The notes beneath the pieces are model-generated. The model saw only the letters and a list, made by a program, of their open reading frames with translations, was not told the DNA's origin and ran no database searches. 64,000 nt of DNA from Rhabditoides inermis (taxonomy: Eukaryota > Nematoda > Chromadorea > Rhabditida > Rhabditidae): NCBI GenBank assembly GCA_963966185.1, contig CAWZYM010000052.1:12501-76500 (forward strand), written 5' to 3'. Shown here one piece after another: positions 26,065 through 37,793 of the stretch (position 1 is its first letter; each line of letters begins with the position of its first letter). The translations under genes were made by a program, and so were the position numbers.

Positions 26065-26524
26065 CGTCATCTGGTGACGCCTTCGGTACCCTGTCTCACG
26101 TGAACCCTTGCCACCTGTTCTCATCCCCGCATTTCTGCTACTCTTCTTTCACAGCTCCTTCAAATCTTTTTAATGGTTAGTGAGATATTGATCCAATGAC
26201 TGTGCATGCAACCCGCCTCTTCCCAGGTCCACAGATCTATTCTGACTTTATATGTATTTGCTGATCCCGCAAGGATTCAAAACACCTGCTAGTCTCTTTT
26301 TTGTGATTGACGCGCGTGGATTTCTATTTGCTGTGTATGCGAAAATAGTATTATTGTAATAATTACTTGTCGGTACTACGGAGTGGTGAGCTGATAAAGA
26401 ACGTGTGTGAAGTGAACAGACTGGAGTGTATGTGCGTTGTGAGGAAGATATACGTTCCAGTGGCGTTGCCATATCTAATGTAGAGAATAAGGAGAATAGA
26501 AATATATCAGGAAGAATTTTGAAG
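26065..26524. other. Spacer unc-16 / NATD1-like gene
   Basis: A 460-bp same-strand spacer. An in-frame ATG exists at 26426 upstream of the chosen start of the next gene, adding 33 unlikely residues. No other gene is seen. Confidence 0.55.
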
Positions 26525-26594
26525 ATGTCGATTCGTGTCCAGCACTGCAAGAAAGCGATGGAGTTCTTTGTGAACCTTAGTGAGTGGTGGGAGA

Positions 26595-26630
<36 letters not shown>

Positions 26631-26954
26631 TTTCAGATAACTCGAAGGCTGTGCTGCAGTACAGTCTGCTCCGCGACGGGAAGCTAATGGACATGCACCA
26701 CACTGGAGTTCCGAAGGAGCAGCAGGGCAAGGGAGTCGCCAAGCTGCTGGTCCTGGTCAGCTATGCCTCCTTCTTCATCAACTACCTCCACCCCTTCTAA
26801 CCACGCCCCTTTACAGGAGGCTTTCAAGTACGCAGGCGAGAACCAGCTCAAGGTGCTTCCGTCGTGTTCTTACGTGGAGAAGTTTGTGAAGGAGCAGGCG
26901 ACTGCGGAGCAGAAGGCAATGGCTGTCGACTGGGAGGAGGGAAGCAAGCTGTAG
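26525..26954 (+). CDS. NATD1-like GNAT N-acetyltransferase
   Basis: Small GNAT-fold protein of 103 residues, the usual size of the NATD1 family. Exons 26525-26579, 26637-26755 and 26817-26954 join in phase. The core reads LQYSLLRDGKLMDMHHTGVP, then EQQGKGVAKLLVL: the acetyl-CoA-binding pattern R/Q-x-x-G-x-G/A appears as QQGKGVA. It continues with LKVLPSCSYVEKFVKE, matching the conserved 'CWYIQKYVKE' block. Members are presumed acetyltransferases; the substrate is unknown. The start at 26525 gives a protein without the basic leader; the upstream in-frame ATG at 26426 is the alternative. Intron 1 is a (GA)n tract. Confidence 0.87.
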
Positions 26955-27063
26955 CTGTAGAGAAGGAGAGGGGAGATGCCATGTATGTTCACTTGCAGGT
27001 ACACAGTAGAGACGTGTATATATTTAACTGGTGTATAAATGTATTTATTGAGTGTGTGTTTTG

Positions 27064-29677
27064 TTATCCTGCGAATAGGAAACTGGCGGGCATAATCATA
27101 AAGTTCATGGAGCGGTAGTTGATGAACTTGGAGTGAGTGTCGTAGCCTGAATGCGGAGGACGTCGCTTCCGGGTTTGGTTTGACTCTTACCTAGTTTCCT
27201 CAGCATTGGTGCGAGTTGGTCTATGTTTCCGAGAAGGTCTGCTTCGTAGTACCCTACCCAGGACGTGAGAGCTTTTTCCGAAAGCGACTCGTTCACTTGC
27301 GAACTACTCCAGCCGTTCCTGAAACGGAGGGAGACAAAGAATGGAGAGAGGACAGAAATTACTTGTTCAGATGTATCTCATTTCCAATGTAGTCTTGGTG
27401 ATGAAGGACTCTATCGGAAAATGGCACATCCAGGAACTTCAGAATGCGCTTGGTTTCCATTTCGGGATAGATCACTAACCGCTCGTAGTTCACCTGATAT
27501 TATGATTATATTTACTTTCAAATCTCTTATTTTCTGCCTACCATGAGACATGTAGACGGTATGCGTTCGCAGTGCTTGTGCATACTTTCAAACAGTCCAT
27601 TCCACGCTTGGAACATTTGCTGGAATTGAAAATGAAATGTGTTCAAGTGTTAATGAGACCCACTCTAACATCGGATCGGTTGAATCCAATCACGGGTACG
27701 TCTCGTTCGATCATCGAGTGGATGGTGGCGCGAGCGTCTCGGATATGCAAGAGAAACGGGGCAAGATTACGTGAGAAAAACAGTTCACCTTTGTCCCACC
27801 CTTAGAATTACTATTGAGAACAATTCACTTTTTGGCTCATTCTTAGAATTACGGTAGACGAATAATTCGATTTTTGGCTCACCCTTAGAATTACAGTAGG
27901 AGAATAATTCGATCTTTGGCTCACCCTTAACATTACGGTAGGAGAACAATTCGATATTTGAGTCCCTTAACATTACGATAGACGGATAATTCGATTTTTG
28001 GCTCATCCTTAAGATTACGGTAGGAGAATAATTCGATCTATGGCTCACCCTGAACATAACGGTAGAAGAAGAATTTGATCTACGGCTCACCCTTAACATT
28101 ACGGTAAGAGAATAATTCGATCTATGGCTCACCCTTAACATTACGGTAGGAGAATAGTTCGATCTTTGGCTCACCCTTAGAATTACGGTAGGAGAATATC
28201 TCGATCTTCGGCTCACCCTTAGAATTACGGTAGACGAATAATTCGATCTTTGGCATACCCATAGAATTACTGTAGGAGAATATAGTTAGATGTTTGGCTC
28301 ACCCTGAGAAGTACGATAGGATAATAATTCGATATTTGGCTCATCCTTAGAATAACAGTATACGAATATTTCACTAGTTGGCTCACTCTTAGAAATACGG
28401 TATACGAATTACGAATAATTCACTCTTTAGCTCACCCTTAGAATTACGGTAGACGAATACTTCACTCTTTGGCTCATTCTTAGAACGGCAGTAGGAGAAA
28501 TTCATCTATACCGGCGACACTGATGTAGGGGCCATTTTTTCTTCAAGTTACTTCCAAGAAGCCTTCAAACCACTTCAAATAACCCACTCACAATTCAAGT
28601 GAATCTCGAGGATCTTTCAGACTCATAACGACTCTTAGAAAGTTCTTACCAGAACATCGAGCCCGGCCTCGTCTTCAAAAAACATAACCAACTGTATGTT
28701 AGAAGTTGATGAGAGGCACGGCTGCCCGAAATCCCCATTTTGCGGAACAACTTTTCTCAGGGGCGGGGCGCCGCGCCGCGCTTCTGTCGCGCGAGCTGCG
28801 GCCTGCAGGCAGATATGTAAATGAAGAGACACGTCAGCCTTATGGGCCGCCCATTGGCCGAATCGCCTGATTCACGTGTCCGCCTGCGCGCAAATCGCGT
28901 GCGTGGCGGCCGCGTTGCGCTGCCCGCCCCTGAGAACTTTTCTCTATTGAGTGTTCCGCGGATAATCCGCCGTGAGAGGAGTGATATAACATACCATGAG
29001 AATGAACTTGCTGTTGCTGAACATTCTTCTGAGTGCGGGAATGTGTTGGAGAGTGAGTGGGTCCTTGTTACAGAGTAGGTCGGCTGGTGGGCCGTGCTTT
29101 GTGATTACCTCAAAAGTGGGATATGAGAAGAGATAGAGAGGGGCATAGACAATAAGAGAGAGTACCTCTGATATGAATGCGGACACAGCATCGTCGACTA
29201 CTTGTGCAGAGACTCCGCTATCCTGCAGGTATGTCGAAGACCTCTTCCACCCTTCACGAATAGACAGCAGCTGTGGGATCACTTGCGTCTCCTCGCCGCT
29301 GCACACACATATATGTTTATTCTTCTTCCTCCCCTCATCTCTCACCATCGTATCAGTTCATGTGCATCTAGCATGGCGCGCATGAGTGTGGTTCCAGATC
29401 GGGGCACTCCTCCTATGAACAGGAGTGGTTCAGCGGGTGAGAGGAGACGGCGAGAGAATCGCTCGTCGTCTCGAGTTAAAGAGGGTTGGTAGCCGAGAGA
29501 TGCAAGCTCCAACTGAAAAGGAAGTGGAGTGTGGGAGAGAGATGTCACCTGTTCACTGCGCAGTTCCATTTTCCTTAGTTGGTTCTCTTTCCAGATGTTA
29601 GCCAGCAGCAGACACATCCACAGATTGAATGTGAAAAGAAGAGCATAGACAATGGTATTGGAGAGATGAGCTCTCAT
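27064..29677 (-). CDS. Protein-tyrosine sulfotransferase (TPST)
   Basis: Golgi type II membrane enzyme moving sulfate from PAPS to tyrosines of secreted proteins; 345 residues. Exons: 29677-29549, 29512-29346, 29298-29166, 29108-28995, 27744-27670, 27619-27542, 27493-27363, 27318-27191 and 27146-27064. A short cytosolic end is followed by a membrane anchor at about residues 8-27. The 5'-phosphosulfate-binding loop [14 protein letters not shown] is at about 76-89. Then come [19 protein letters not shown] (with the catalytic-region Lys), [20 protein letters not shown] (3'-phosphate-binding Arg/Ser) and [14 protein letters not shown]...[13 protein letters not shown]. Odd: exon 5 is expected in phase 0 right after exon 4, but the bases before it read TTGCAT, not TTGCAG. 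The fourth intron is 1.25 kb and contains a minisatellite. Confidence 0.9.
27800..28500. repeat. Degenerate ~42-bp minisatellite in TPST intron
   Basis: Some 16 diverged copies of a unit like GGCTCACCCTTAGAATTACGG followed by TAGGAGAATAATTCGATCTTT. It lies within the 1.25-kb fourth intron (27745-28994). On the minus strand it yields a spurious 143-codon repetitive frame (28216-27785). Copies differ by 10-20%, so the array is old. Confidence 0.85.
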
Positions 29678-29967
29678 GGCGGCTCACTGCTCACTGCCTA
29701 TCCGGAGTTCATGTGTACACTCTTTCAGCGAGACATCAATATTCGTTTGCTCACTGCAGTTCCACGATCGCCCCACTCAATTATACCGGCCGCCTGTGTC
29801 GCGCATTCATTAGCATATTCGGGTGAGTAGGGGAAAGTGGGATTTGCATGGCTGGGGAGAAATGACGGGAGGCGGCCGAGGGGAGAAGCGGCATTGTCAA
29901 CTGCAACTCGACGGTGAGTGGCCTTCCTTCCCTTCTTCCTTAGTCTTCTGCCACCTATTCGTTGCAG

Positions 29968-30357
29968 ATGAACCGCTTCGCCCCTGCTGCCCGTTCCGCC
30001 TGGAATGGTAAGCACACCCGACTATTCTACTCCCTTCTCTTTTATCATCTTCCTTTTCAGTAATTCGCCGCCAGGCGTCTCACGATTCTCATGCCGTGTC
30101 CAACCCTGGCCCTCCCTGCACTATGGACATGCAGCCCATCCCCTTCCAGTCTTACAAGAAGGTTCACGGAGAGCTTCAGGTCAGTTATCGATTGATATCG
30201 ATCGATATGAATTGTTTAGACCAAGTTCAACATCATGCTGGGCGTGACTGTGTCTCTGTTCATCAGCTCGCTGTGCCTGGGATATCAGCAGAACCTGTGG
30301 GCTGCGGAGACCCTCTTCGCTCCCAAGAGCTACTACGAGGGCAAGAAGAGCAAGTAG
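29968..30357 (+). CDS. Small single-pass mitochondrial inner-membrane protein (respiratory subunit-like)
   Basis: A 98-residue protein. Exons 29968-30007, 30061-30179 and 30220-30357 join in phase. The N-terminus MNRFAPAARSAWNVIRRQAS is a typical mitochondrial presequence (Arg-rich, no acidic residue). A charged/Pro segment follows (MQPIPFQSYKKVHGELQTKF), then one hydrophobic span (NIMLGVTVSLFISSLCLGY) and a short tail ending YYEGKKSK. The size and layout are those of a supernumerary cytochrome c oxidase or complex I subunit; I cannot name which. The ATG directly follows a TCGTTGCAG acceptor, so the message is probably trans-spliced or has a leader intron (donor near 29915). AATAAA is at 30424-30429. 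The promoter region (290 bp) is shared with the divergent TPST gene. Confidence 0.8.
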
Positions 30358-30429
30358 ATAGAAACATCTCCAAGGCAACTGACGTCATCACCCACTTACA
30401 AGTCATGAACAACACGTAATCTCAATAAA

Positions 30430-32639
30430 TAATTTGTTTGTTGTTTTCCAAATGGGTCCCCGCACGGTCGGTGGTGTGTTTCTTAGTGAATATGACATTC
30501 ACACCGGTATGTTGAACAATTCTCACTAAGAAAACATTCGTAAATTATTGTTAATTTATTTGTTTTCATTTTACTAGCGAACCAGCGAACCAAAACCTCT
30601 TCCCACATTTTCTAGGAAGAAATTTTCTTCTAACTTTTTCCCTCTTTAGATTATATTCGGCTCGCAGTTAGCTCATGATTTTTTTAATGAAAACATTATC
30701 GTAGATTTTGAATATACAGAATACTAAACGGAATGCAATGCAGATTTTCCATGGTGTTCATATTTCTATTTCGCTGATCATCTCACATGACCACGTGGCG
30801 TAGTGGTGTTGCGTAGTGGCGTAGCGAGAGCGCTCTCGCTGACCAAGCACCCATGCGCAGGTTCGACTTTGGGTACCCTTGTCAAGTTTTGTCAAGATGA
30901 AAAAACCATCCAACTGGTTCTGATCTTTGTATAACAATTCTGATGTCTCTCGTGAAAAGAGTTGATCTCTTTTGCGGGCTCACCATAGATTCATGAAATG
31001 ATTCATATTTTAGAATTTCATTCTTATGCATTGAAAATATAAAAGTTGTCATATCTTTGTTTCTTTATATGTGATCTTTTTGCTGATGGGCAGGGTGTCA
31101 AATGTGCTCTCATTTCTCTGCGCTCTCGCGCGCATATTGCTCCCACGATTCTTTCTTTCCCGCCGGCCGTCGTGTAGTCTAGCCGCTAACTAAGATTATT
31201 ACTACGTGTGCTTCTTGTTTTTGGATGTATCATTACGTATTCAAGTGGTCTCTTCTAGTCCTCTCTGGCATGATTAAGAATGAAAACGCATTCACGTTTT
31301 GCTTCACAAGCTAGTGAATTTCACGGACCAATTTGGCATAACTAATTTGTCTAGTATCATATTGCTGTATTTTAATGAGTTTACAATTTCTTATCTACTG
31401 TCTAATGTCGGTCTGTCGAATTGGTAGGTAGTGATTGCGCGAGCTGACAAACTGTGCGCGTGTGTCTCCGTTACTGTGCCATCTTCTCTCGGCAAATCGA
31501 TATTTGTGTTCACTGCCCCGCCACCCCTATTCGCACTGCCCTATTCATTCGCGCGGTCAGACAGGCAAACAGCGATTGTTGTGCGTGTTTTTCCCTCACT
31601 GGGCTCTCCTCTCTCGGAAATTCGATAAGCATCGCCCCATTCATTCGCGCCCGTTATTCTCAAATCCTATATTTTTCTGAAAGTGTTTACAACTTTTTCA
31701 CTTGGTATCACACGAATTTATAGGCACCAATCTCTCCCTCTCTCTGTTCAAATCGGTTCCGTGTGTTTGTGTGTTCGTTACCCAAACACAATTCTTCACA
31801 TTGTCTTGTTCATCGCGCGAATGTCGTTCACGATCATGTTTTTACTTATAATTCTGATTCAGGTGTGACGATCGTGTTCAATTTCTACAAATATATATAT
31901 GCTATATTTCTACCGTCATTTTCTATATTCCTTCGATACCAGCTGCTGGTTGCTCTGGACCGCACAAATTTTCTTGTTTTCTTTGTGAGAGGACGGAAGA
32001 CATGTGTGGGCTAGAGCAATCAGCGGCACTTCACATCTGAATTGAAAAGGTATGTGATGTTTTGACGGGGCGTGACGAGATATGAAAATTTGATTATAAT
32101 TGCATTGAAAATATTATAATTTGTTATACACAAAAACAGATTTTAGGTTTTAGGTGGACGTTGGTGCCTCTCTTCCAATGCGGACTTTGACAACAATATG
32201 AGATATGACTATATAGCAATGTGAATTGTTATCATTTGACCCTAGTCGCTCTAATCGCTGGATCTGCTAGAAGATAACGAGAGGGTTCTAGTGGTTCGTC
32301 TCTTTTTTCAGCTGCTACATAAATCTTTGTCAGATGTGTTTCACTCCTGGTCTCTGTAATACTCCCTTTCTGTTTCATCTCTATCAATCATTTCTGTCAT
32401 GTGTTCGTTCATTTCATGCGTAAGTCATGTCGAACAGGTGTCTGATTACCTTTTTTTCTAACAAAAAATCAAAGGTCTCTGGTGGCAAAATGGAGCATAT
32501 GCGATATGAGATAAGCATGCTATTTTGAGATTAGCATATTCTAAATAGTGGTAAACATTTTCCCATGATCCAAATCATTCACTTAATTTTACAAAAGTAA
32601 CACATCGAATAACCTTCACATTTATTGTGTTCACAACGT
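30430..32639. other. Gene-poor region
   Basis: No splice-consistent coding model is supported over 2.2 kb. At 30795-30880 a sequence with a tRNA-like A box (TGGCGTAGTGG) and B box (GGTTCGA) spaced as in tRNA-derived SINEs is seen. Around 31480-31660 a CTCTCGG.AAATCGATA... motif occurs twice. A short signal-peptide-like frame (31820-31867) lacks support as a gene. Confidence 0.5.
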
Positions 32640-34724
32640 TTAAAACATGCTACGTTTACGCCAGTCAAAATATGTGATATTCTTGGGAGCCTCATCCTCG
32701 GAATCAGAATCCGACGAAGAAGAGTCCTTCTTGGCGGGCGCAGCCTTGACCGTGGTGGCCTTCACGAGAGCAGCCTGAAAAATCAAATACATCATGAAAT
32801 GCAAATAAGACACTCTAATGTAACCTACTTACCTTTTTGGGAGCCTCATCCTCGGAGTCCGAATCCTTCTTGGCGGGCGCAGCCTTAGCTGGGGTCGCCT
32901 TCACGGGAGCAGCCTTCTTGGGGGCCACATCCTCAGAATCGGAATCCGACGAAGAAAAGTCCTTCTTGGCGGGCGCAGCCTTGACCGTGGTGGCCTTCAC
33001 GGGAGCAGCCTGAAAAATCAAATACATCATGAAATGCAAATAATACACACTCAAATGCAACCTATTCACCTTTTTGGGAGCCTCTTTCTCGGAGTCCGAA
33101 TCCTTCTTGGCGGGCGCAGCCTTAGCAGGGGTCGCCTTCACGGGAGCAGCCTTCTTGGGGGCCACATCCTCAGAATCGGAATCCGACGAAGAAAAGTCCT
33201 TCTTGGCGGGCGCAGCCTTGACCGTGGTGGCCTTCACGAGAGCAGCCTGAAAAATCAAATACATCATGAAATGCAAATAAGACACTCTAATGTAACCTAT
33301 TCACCTTTTTGGGAGCCTCATTCTCGGAGTCCGAATCCTTCTTGGCGGGCGCAGCCTTAGCAGGGGTCGCCTTCACGGGAGCAGCCTTCTTGGGGGCCTC
33401 ATCCTCAGAATCGGAATCCGACGAAGAAGAGTCCTTCTTGGCGGGCGCAGCCTTGACCGTGGTGGCCTTCACGGGAGCAGCCTGAAAAATCAAATACATC
33501 ATGAAATGCAAATAAGACACTCTAATGTAACCTATTCACCTTTTTGGGAGCCTCATCCTCGGAGTCCGAATCCTTCTTGGCGGGCGCAGCCTTAGCTGGG
33601 GTCGCCTTCACGGGAGCAGCCTTCTTGGGGGCCACATCCTCAGAATCGGAATCCGACGAAGAAGAGTCCTTCTTGGCGGGCGCAGCCTTGACCGTGGTGG
33701 CCTTCACGGGAGCAGCCTGAAAAATCAAATACATCATGAAATGCAAATAATACACACTCAAATGCAACCTATTCACCTTTTTGGGAGCCTCATTCTCGGA
33801 GTCCGAATCCTTCTTGGCGGGCGCAGCCTTAGCAGGGGTCGCCTTCACGGGAGCAGCCTTCTTGGGGGCCACATCCTCAGAATCGGAATCCGACGAAGAA
33901 GAGTCCTTCTTGGCGGGCGCAGCCTTGACCGTGGTGGCCTTCACGGGAGCAGCCTGAAAAATCAAATACATCATGAAATGCAAATAATACACACTCAAAT
34001 GCAACCTATTCACCTTTTTGGGAGCCTCATTCTCGGAGTCCGAATCCTTCTTGGCGGGCGCAGCCTTAGCAGGGGTCGCCTTCACGGGAGCAGCCTTCTT
34101 GGGGGCCTCATCCTCAGAATCGGAATCCGACGAAGAAGAGTCCATCTTGGCGGGCGCAGCCTTGACCGTGGTGGCCTTCACGGGAGCAGCCTGAAAAATC
34201 AAATACATCATGAAATGCAAATAAGACACACTCAAATGCAACCTATTCACCTTTTTGGGAGCCTCATTCTCGGAGTCCGAATCCTTCTTGGCGGACGCAG
34301 CCTTAGCAGGGGTCGCCTTCACGGGAGCAGCCTTCTTGGGGGCCTCATCCTCAGAATCGGAATCCGACGAAGAAGAGTCCTTCTTGGCGGGCGCAGCCTT
34401 GACCGTGGTGGCCTTCACGGGAGCAGCCTGAAAAATCAAATACATCATGAAATGCAAATAAGACACACTCAAATGCAACCTATTCACCTTTTTGGGAGCC
34501 TCATTCTCGGAGTCCGAATCATATGATGAGAAGTCGTTCTTGGCGGGCGCAGCCTTGGCAGGAGTAGCGGAGAACTTGCGCTTCTTCAGCTAGAAGATCG
34601 TAAACAATATATGGACTTTTTTAACAATAAAAAAACGCACGTCTCTCAGTATGCACTCCGCTCTTCTTTGAAGAGCTGCCGCCCGGTTTTTTGCTATCCT
34701 CTCTAACTGCTCTTGAGAGAGCAT
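32640..34724 (-). CDS. Acidic/basic repeat protein with tandem 59-residue exon repeats and RPA-binding-like N-terminus
   Basis: A 519-residue model. Exons: 34724-34641, 34589-34488, seven exons of exactly 177 bp (34427-34251, 34190-34014, 33953-33777, 33716-33540, 33481-33305, 33246-33070, 33009-32833) and 32774-32640. Each 59-residue repeat alternates Lys/Ala/Pro basic stretches (APVKATTVKAAPAKK) with Ser/Asp/Glu acidic clusters (DSSSSDSDSEDEAPKK). This is the layout of Nopp140/NOLC1-type nucleolar phosphoproteins, and the SDSDSE blocks are CK2-type sites. The first exon encodes EQLERIAKNRAAALQRRAE, closely matching the RPA32-binding helix of SMARCAL1, TIPIN and UNG2. The protein ends FDWRKRSMF. 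Its start lies 139 bp after the stop of the upstream same-strand gene, suggesting an operon. Four of the eight repeat-bounding introns are 60 bp without in-frame stops. Confidence 0.8.
32775..34487 (-). repeat. Tandem exon-intron duplication (235/237-bp units)
   Basis: Seven consecutive units of a 177-bp exon plus a 58- or 60-bp intron, nearly identical at both exon and intron positions. Introns at 34428-34487, 34191-34250, 33954-34013, 33717-33776 and 33010-33069 are 60 bp; those at 33482-33539, 33247-33304 and 32775-32832 are 58 bp. The two intron lengths define subfamilies, pointing to recent amplification by unequal exchange. Confidence 0.93.
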
Positions 34725-34863
34725 GCTTATGAAAGTTTAAAATAATGACATCAAATAATGAAATGAAATATATAATGGTCAATTCAACCAATATTTTTGA
34801 ACAAATCAATTATGAGCTTTTTTCAACATTTTTTTATCAACAAGGGAAGATGACTCTTCAGTA

Positions 34864-35794
34864 CTAGTTAAACATCTTCTTGAGGTCATCGGCGTTTCCA
34901 CAGAAACCCTTTGATTTGAGGATGAGGAGCATAGCATCAACGGTCAGTTTTTCGCCGGATTCGGTGACCTGGGCAACCTGGGTGTCGCTTCCAGCCGTAG
35001 TTCCTGAATAACCCGTATATTTATATTTCTACGAAAAAAGACAAAAGATAACATCTAAATCAATTAACCTCCGTTGGGAGAGGCGGCAGGCTGGTCAGTA
35101 GTGGTGAGAGTCGCGGGAGCACCTATAGTGGGAGTCGAAACAGACATGACTGATACCATGTTTACTGATAATCTAGTAGACAACATAAAGGAAAATGTAT
35201 ATAACGAATATAACCTGCAGACGAGAGAGTGGAGGAGACAGGGGGAGGATCCACACATCCGAACGCAGAGCGGCCAGCACTGGCGGCAGAGACTGCGTCG
35301 ACACTGCGTCCACCAAAGCAGACCTCCATGCTGTCAGACAACTCTGGAACAATTGTATAACAACATTTATTACATCATCAAAATACTCACTTCGTTTCGA
35401 GACCTGGGAACCGCCTTCTTCACAGTTGAATCCAGATGGAATCAGGTTAGGCACATCGAGACTGTATTTTGCCCTGAGGGCCGTCGCCACACTGCTCCAG
35501 AATCTGGTGAACCGATAGAAAGCGATGGAGTTGGGAAAGACAACCAGAGTGTAGTTGGGCTTCGTGATGACGAAAATTCCCACCGTGAGGTGGGTCATGT
35601 TGGCGAGTTGAAATATCTCACGCAGCTGTGTCGCAGCTAAACAATTTCAGCTGTTTTTTTTGTGAAAAATCAAGTGTACAATTTTCGAACCGACACTCAC
35701 TTAGACCCATGGGGATGCGCAGAGTGAACGACGCCACTATATCCAGTAAGTCGTCGGAAGTTACGCTCCACATCCTCAATAAACGTATCCTCAT
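34864..35794 (-). CDS. Uncharacterised protein, 229 residues
   Basis: I do not recognise the family. Exons 35794-35701, 35636-35391, 35343-35215, 35149-35069 and 35003-34864 are in phase with standard splice sites. The N-terminal ~110 residues look globular, with alternating hydrophobic strands (LTVGIFVITKPNYTLVVFPN, then IAFYRFTRFWSSVATALRAK). A basic VSKRKLSD motif and a Ser/Thr/Pro/Ala-rich linker follow. The C-terminus forms a short conserved-looking helix pair (LTVDAMLLILKSKGFCGNAD, then DLKKMFN). The first Met may not be the true start, since the frame has not been traced further upstream. It is probably the first gene of a two-gene operon with the repeat protein 139 bp downstream. Confidence 0.72.
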
Positions 35795-36354
35795 ATTGAT
35801 AAAAATTATGTACTATTTGAACAGATAGAGAACAGTAGATTAAAGAGAAATGAAAGTTTAATCAACAGCAATGTGATACATACTGTTAATCAATGATTAA
35901 TAGCAGTGAAACAGCATACCAAATGAAAAACAAAATTTAACCGATATTTTTATGGTAATATTCACAATCATTTGAAGATAGTCAGTATCACTCGATGATG
36001 TGCAGGTTATTTTCAAAAATACGCAGCTAATTTTTTTGAATTTCAATTTTCTATCTACATTTTGTAATTTGTACAACGTGTACAAATTAAGTTGATTTGT
36101 TTAAAATATTTAACTTGTTTTGTTCTTCTTTTTTCGGATTATGTTTGTGTTTTCATTATTTTTTTCTTTTTTATCAAGATTTTTTTTTGTTATTCAGTTT
36201 TTTTTATCTTTTAATAAAAAAATTCTTGTTTTTTTAAAAAAAAAATATCTCGTTTTTTTCATAAAAAAGTTTTCTGTAATGAGGACGAGTACAGGACGAG
36301 AGCAGATAGTTTATCTCCGGCCGTTGAAATCTCTCCGTTTCAATTTTTCGAATC
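35795..36354. other. A/T-rich spacer, no gene seen
   Basis: Very A/T-rich, with long T runs (36120-36260). No conserved coding signal. It ends at the ACCACAC satellite. Confidence 0.6.
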
Positions 36355-36812
36355 ACAAACACACACACCACGCATAAACGAACACCACACGCACACCACA
36401 CGCACACCACACACACCACACACACCACACACACCACACACCACACACCACACACCACACACCACACACCACACACCACACACCACACACCACACACCAC
36501 ACACCACACACCACACACCACACACCACACACCACACACCACACACCACACACCACACACCACACACCACACACCACACACCACACACCACACACCACAC
36601 ACCACACACCACACACCACACACCACACACCACACACCACACACCACACACCACACACCACACACCACACACCACACACCACACACCACACACCACACAC
36701 CACACACCACACACCACACACCACACACCACACACCACACACCACACACCACACACCACACACCACACACCACACACCACACACCACACACCACACACCA
36801 CACACCACACAC
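36355..36812. repeat. (ACCACAC)n satellite
   Basis: About 60 tandem copies of a 7-bp unit (ACCACAC), preceded by slightly longer ACACC variants (36360-36430). Because 7 is not a multiple of 3, all minus-strand frames encode the same GVWCVVC periodic peptide. These open frames are artefacts of the repeat. Confidence 0.96.
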
Positions 36813-36914
36813 CTGGCACAAAATGAAAAAAAAACCACCCGAATTACGCACATTTTTCCTCACTCTCGTTGACCAGTTCACATCAAACGCTGACCCATAC
36901 ATAGCGATACTGTA

Positions 36915-37517
36915 GAAAGGTTTTTGCTAATTGGTCCTGGAACAATATCTCTGTTTCCTGTTTTCAAGAATATAGTAGGTCCCCCGTTTTGGCGGTAGGC
37001 CAGTTGCGAAACGTCATTTTTTTTATTATGCACGACCGCATACTTGATGCGTCGAACTACTCTCTCGCGTTTCCATCGCCTCCTCCCCACAGGCAATTTA
37101 TGGGCACCGAGATGAGAGTTTGTAGGAAGTGATAGAACTAACTTTTCAGAATGATGTTTTCATGAAAGCAAACCATCACTATCAATCATGTTTTGTTCCG
37201 AGCATCTCGAATATACCACATTTCGCAGAGCTCCGATGAAATTCACTACTTATGGCTAGAGTCCTGGTTCCAGCTGTCTAACATATCTGGAATACAAGAG
37301 ATTCACGCCCACGCTCTCTCTCACTACCCACGCTCGCTTGTAGCGTCACATGAGTACCGTATTGCGTCACATGAGTACCGTATTCTCAAAACCGGAGTGG
37401 CTACTGTGGCTTTCTCGCTATCCACGCTCACTTGTAGCATGTCTGGGCCCTCCATACCCACTCTCTCTCTCTCTCTCTCGCTATCCACGCTCGCTTGTAG
37501 CATGTTTGGGCCCTCCA

Positions 37518-37557
<40 letters not shown>

Positions 37558-37739
37558 TGGCTACAGTCCTGGTTCCAGCTGTCTAACATATCTGGCACCC
37601 TGTCTGGCGCTGTCCTTACCCACGCTATCTCTCAACTACCCACGCTCGTTTGCAGCATGTCTAGGCTCTCCATACATACCCACACACTCTCTCTCGCTAT
37701 CCACGCTCACTTGTACTTGTAGCATGTCTGGGCCCTCCA

Positions 37740-37793
<54 letters not shown>

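Noticed and set aside
31431..32014. Several overlapping 60-90 codon frames
   Set aside because: Low-complexity hydrophobic translations without splice logic or family match.
32775..34487. CRISPR-like array of regular repeats
   Set aside because: Repeats are 177-bp coding exons with splice-bounded introns in a eukaryotic gene; there are no unique spacers.
36234..36902. Minus-strand Cys/Val/Trp periodic frames up to 222 codons
   Set aside because: Product of the 7-bp ACCACAC satellite; identical peptide in every frame.
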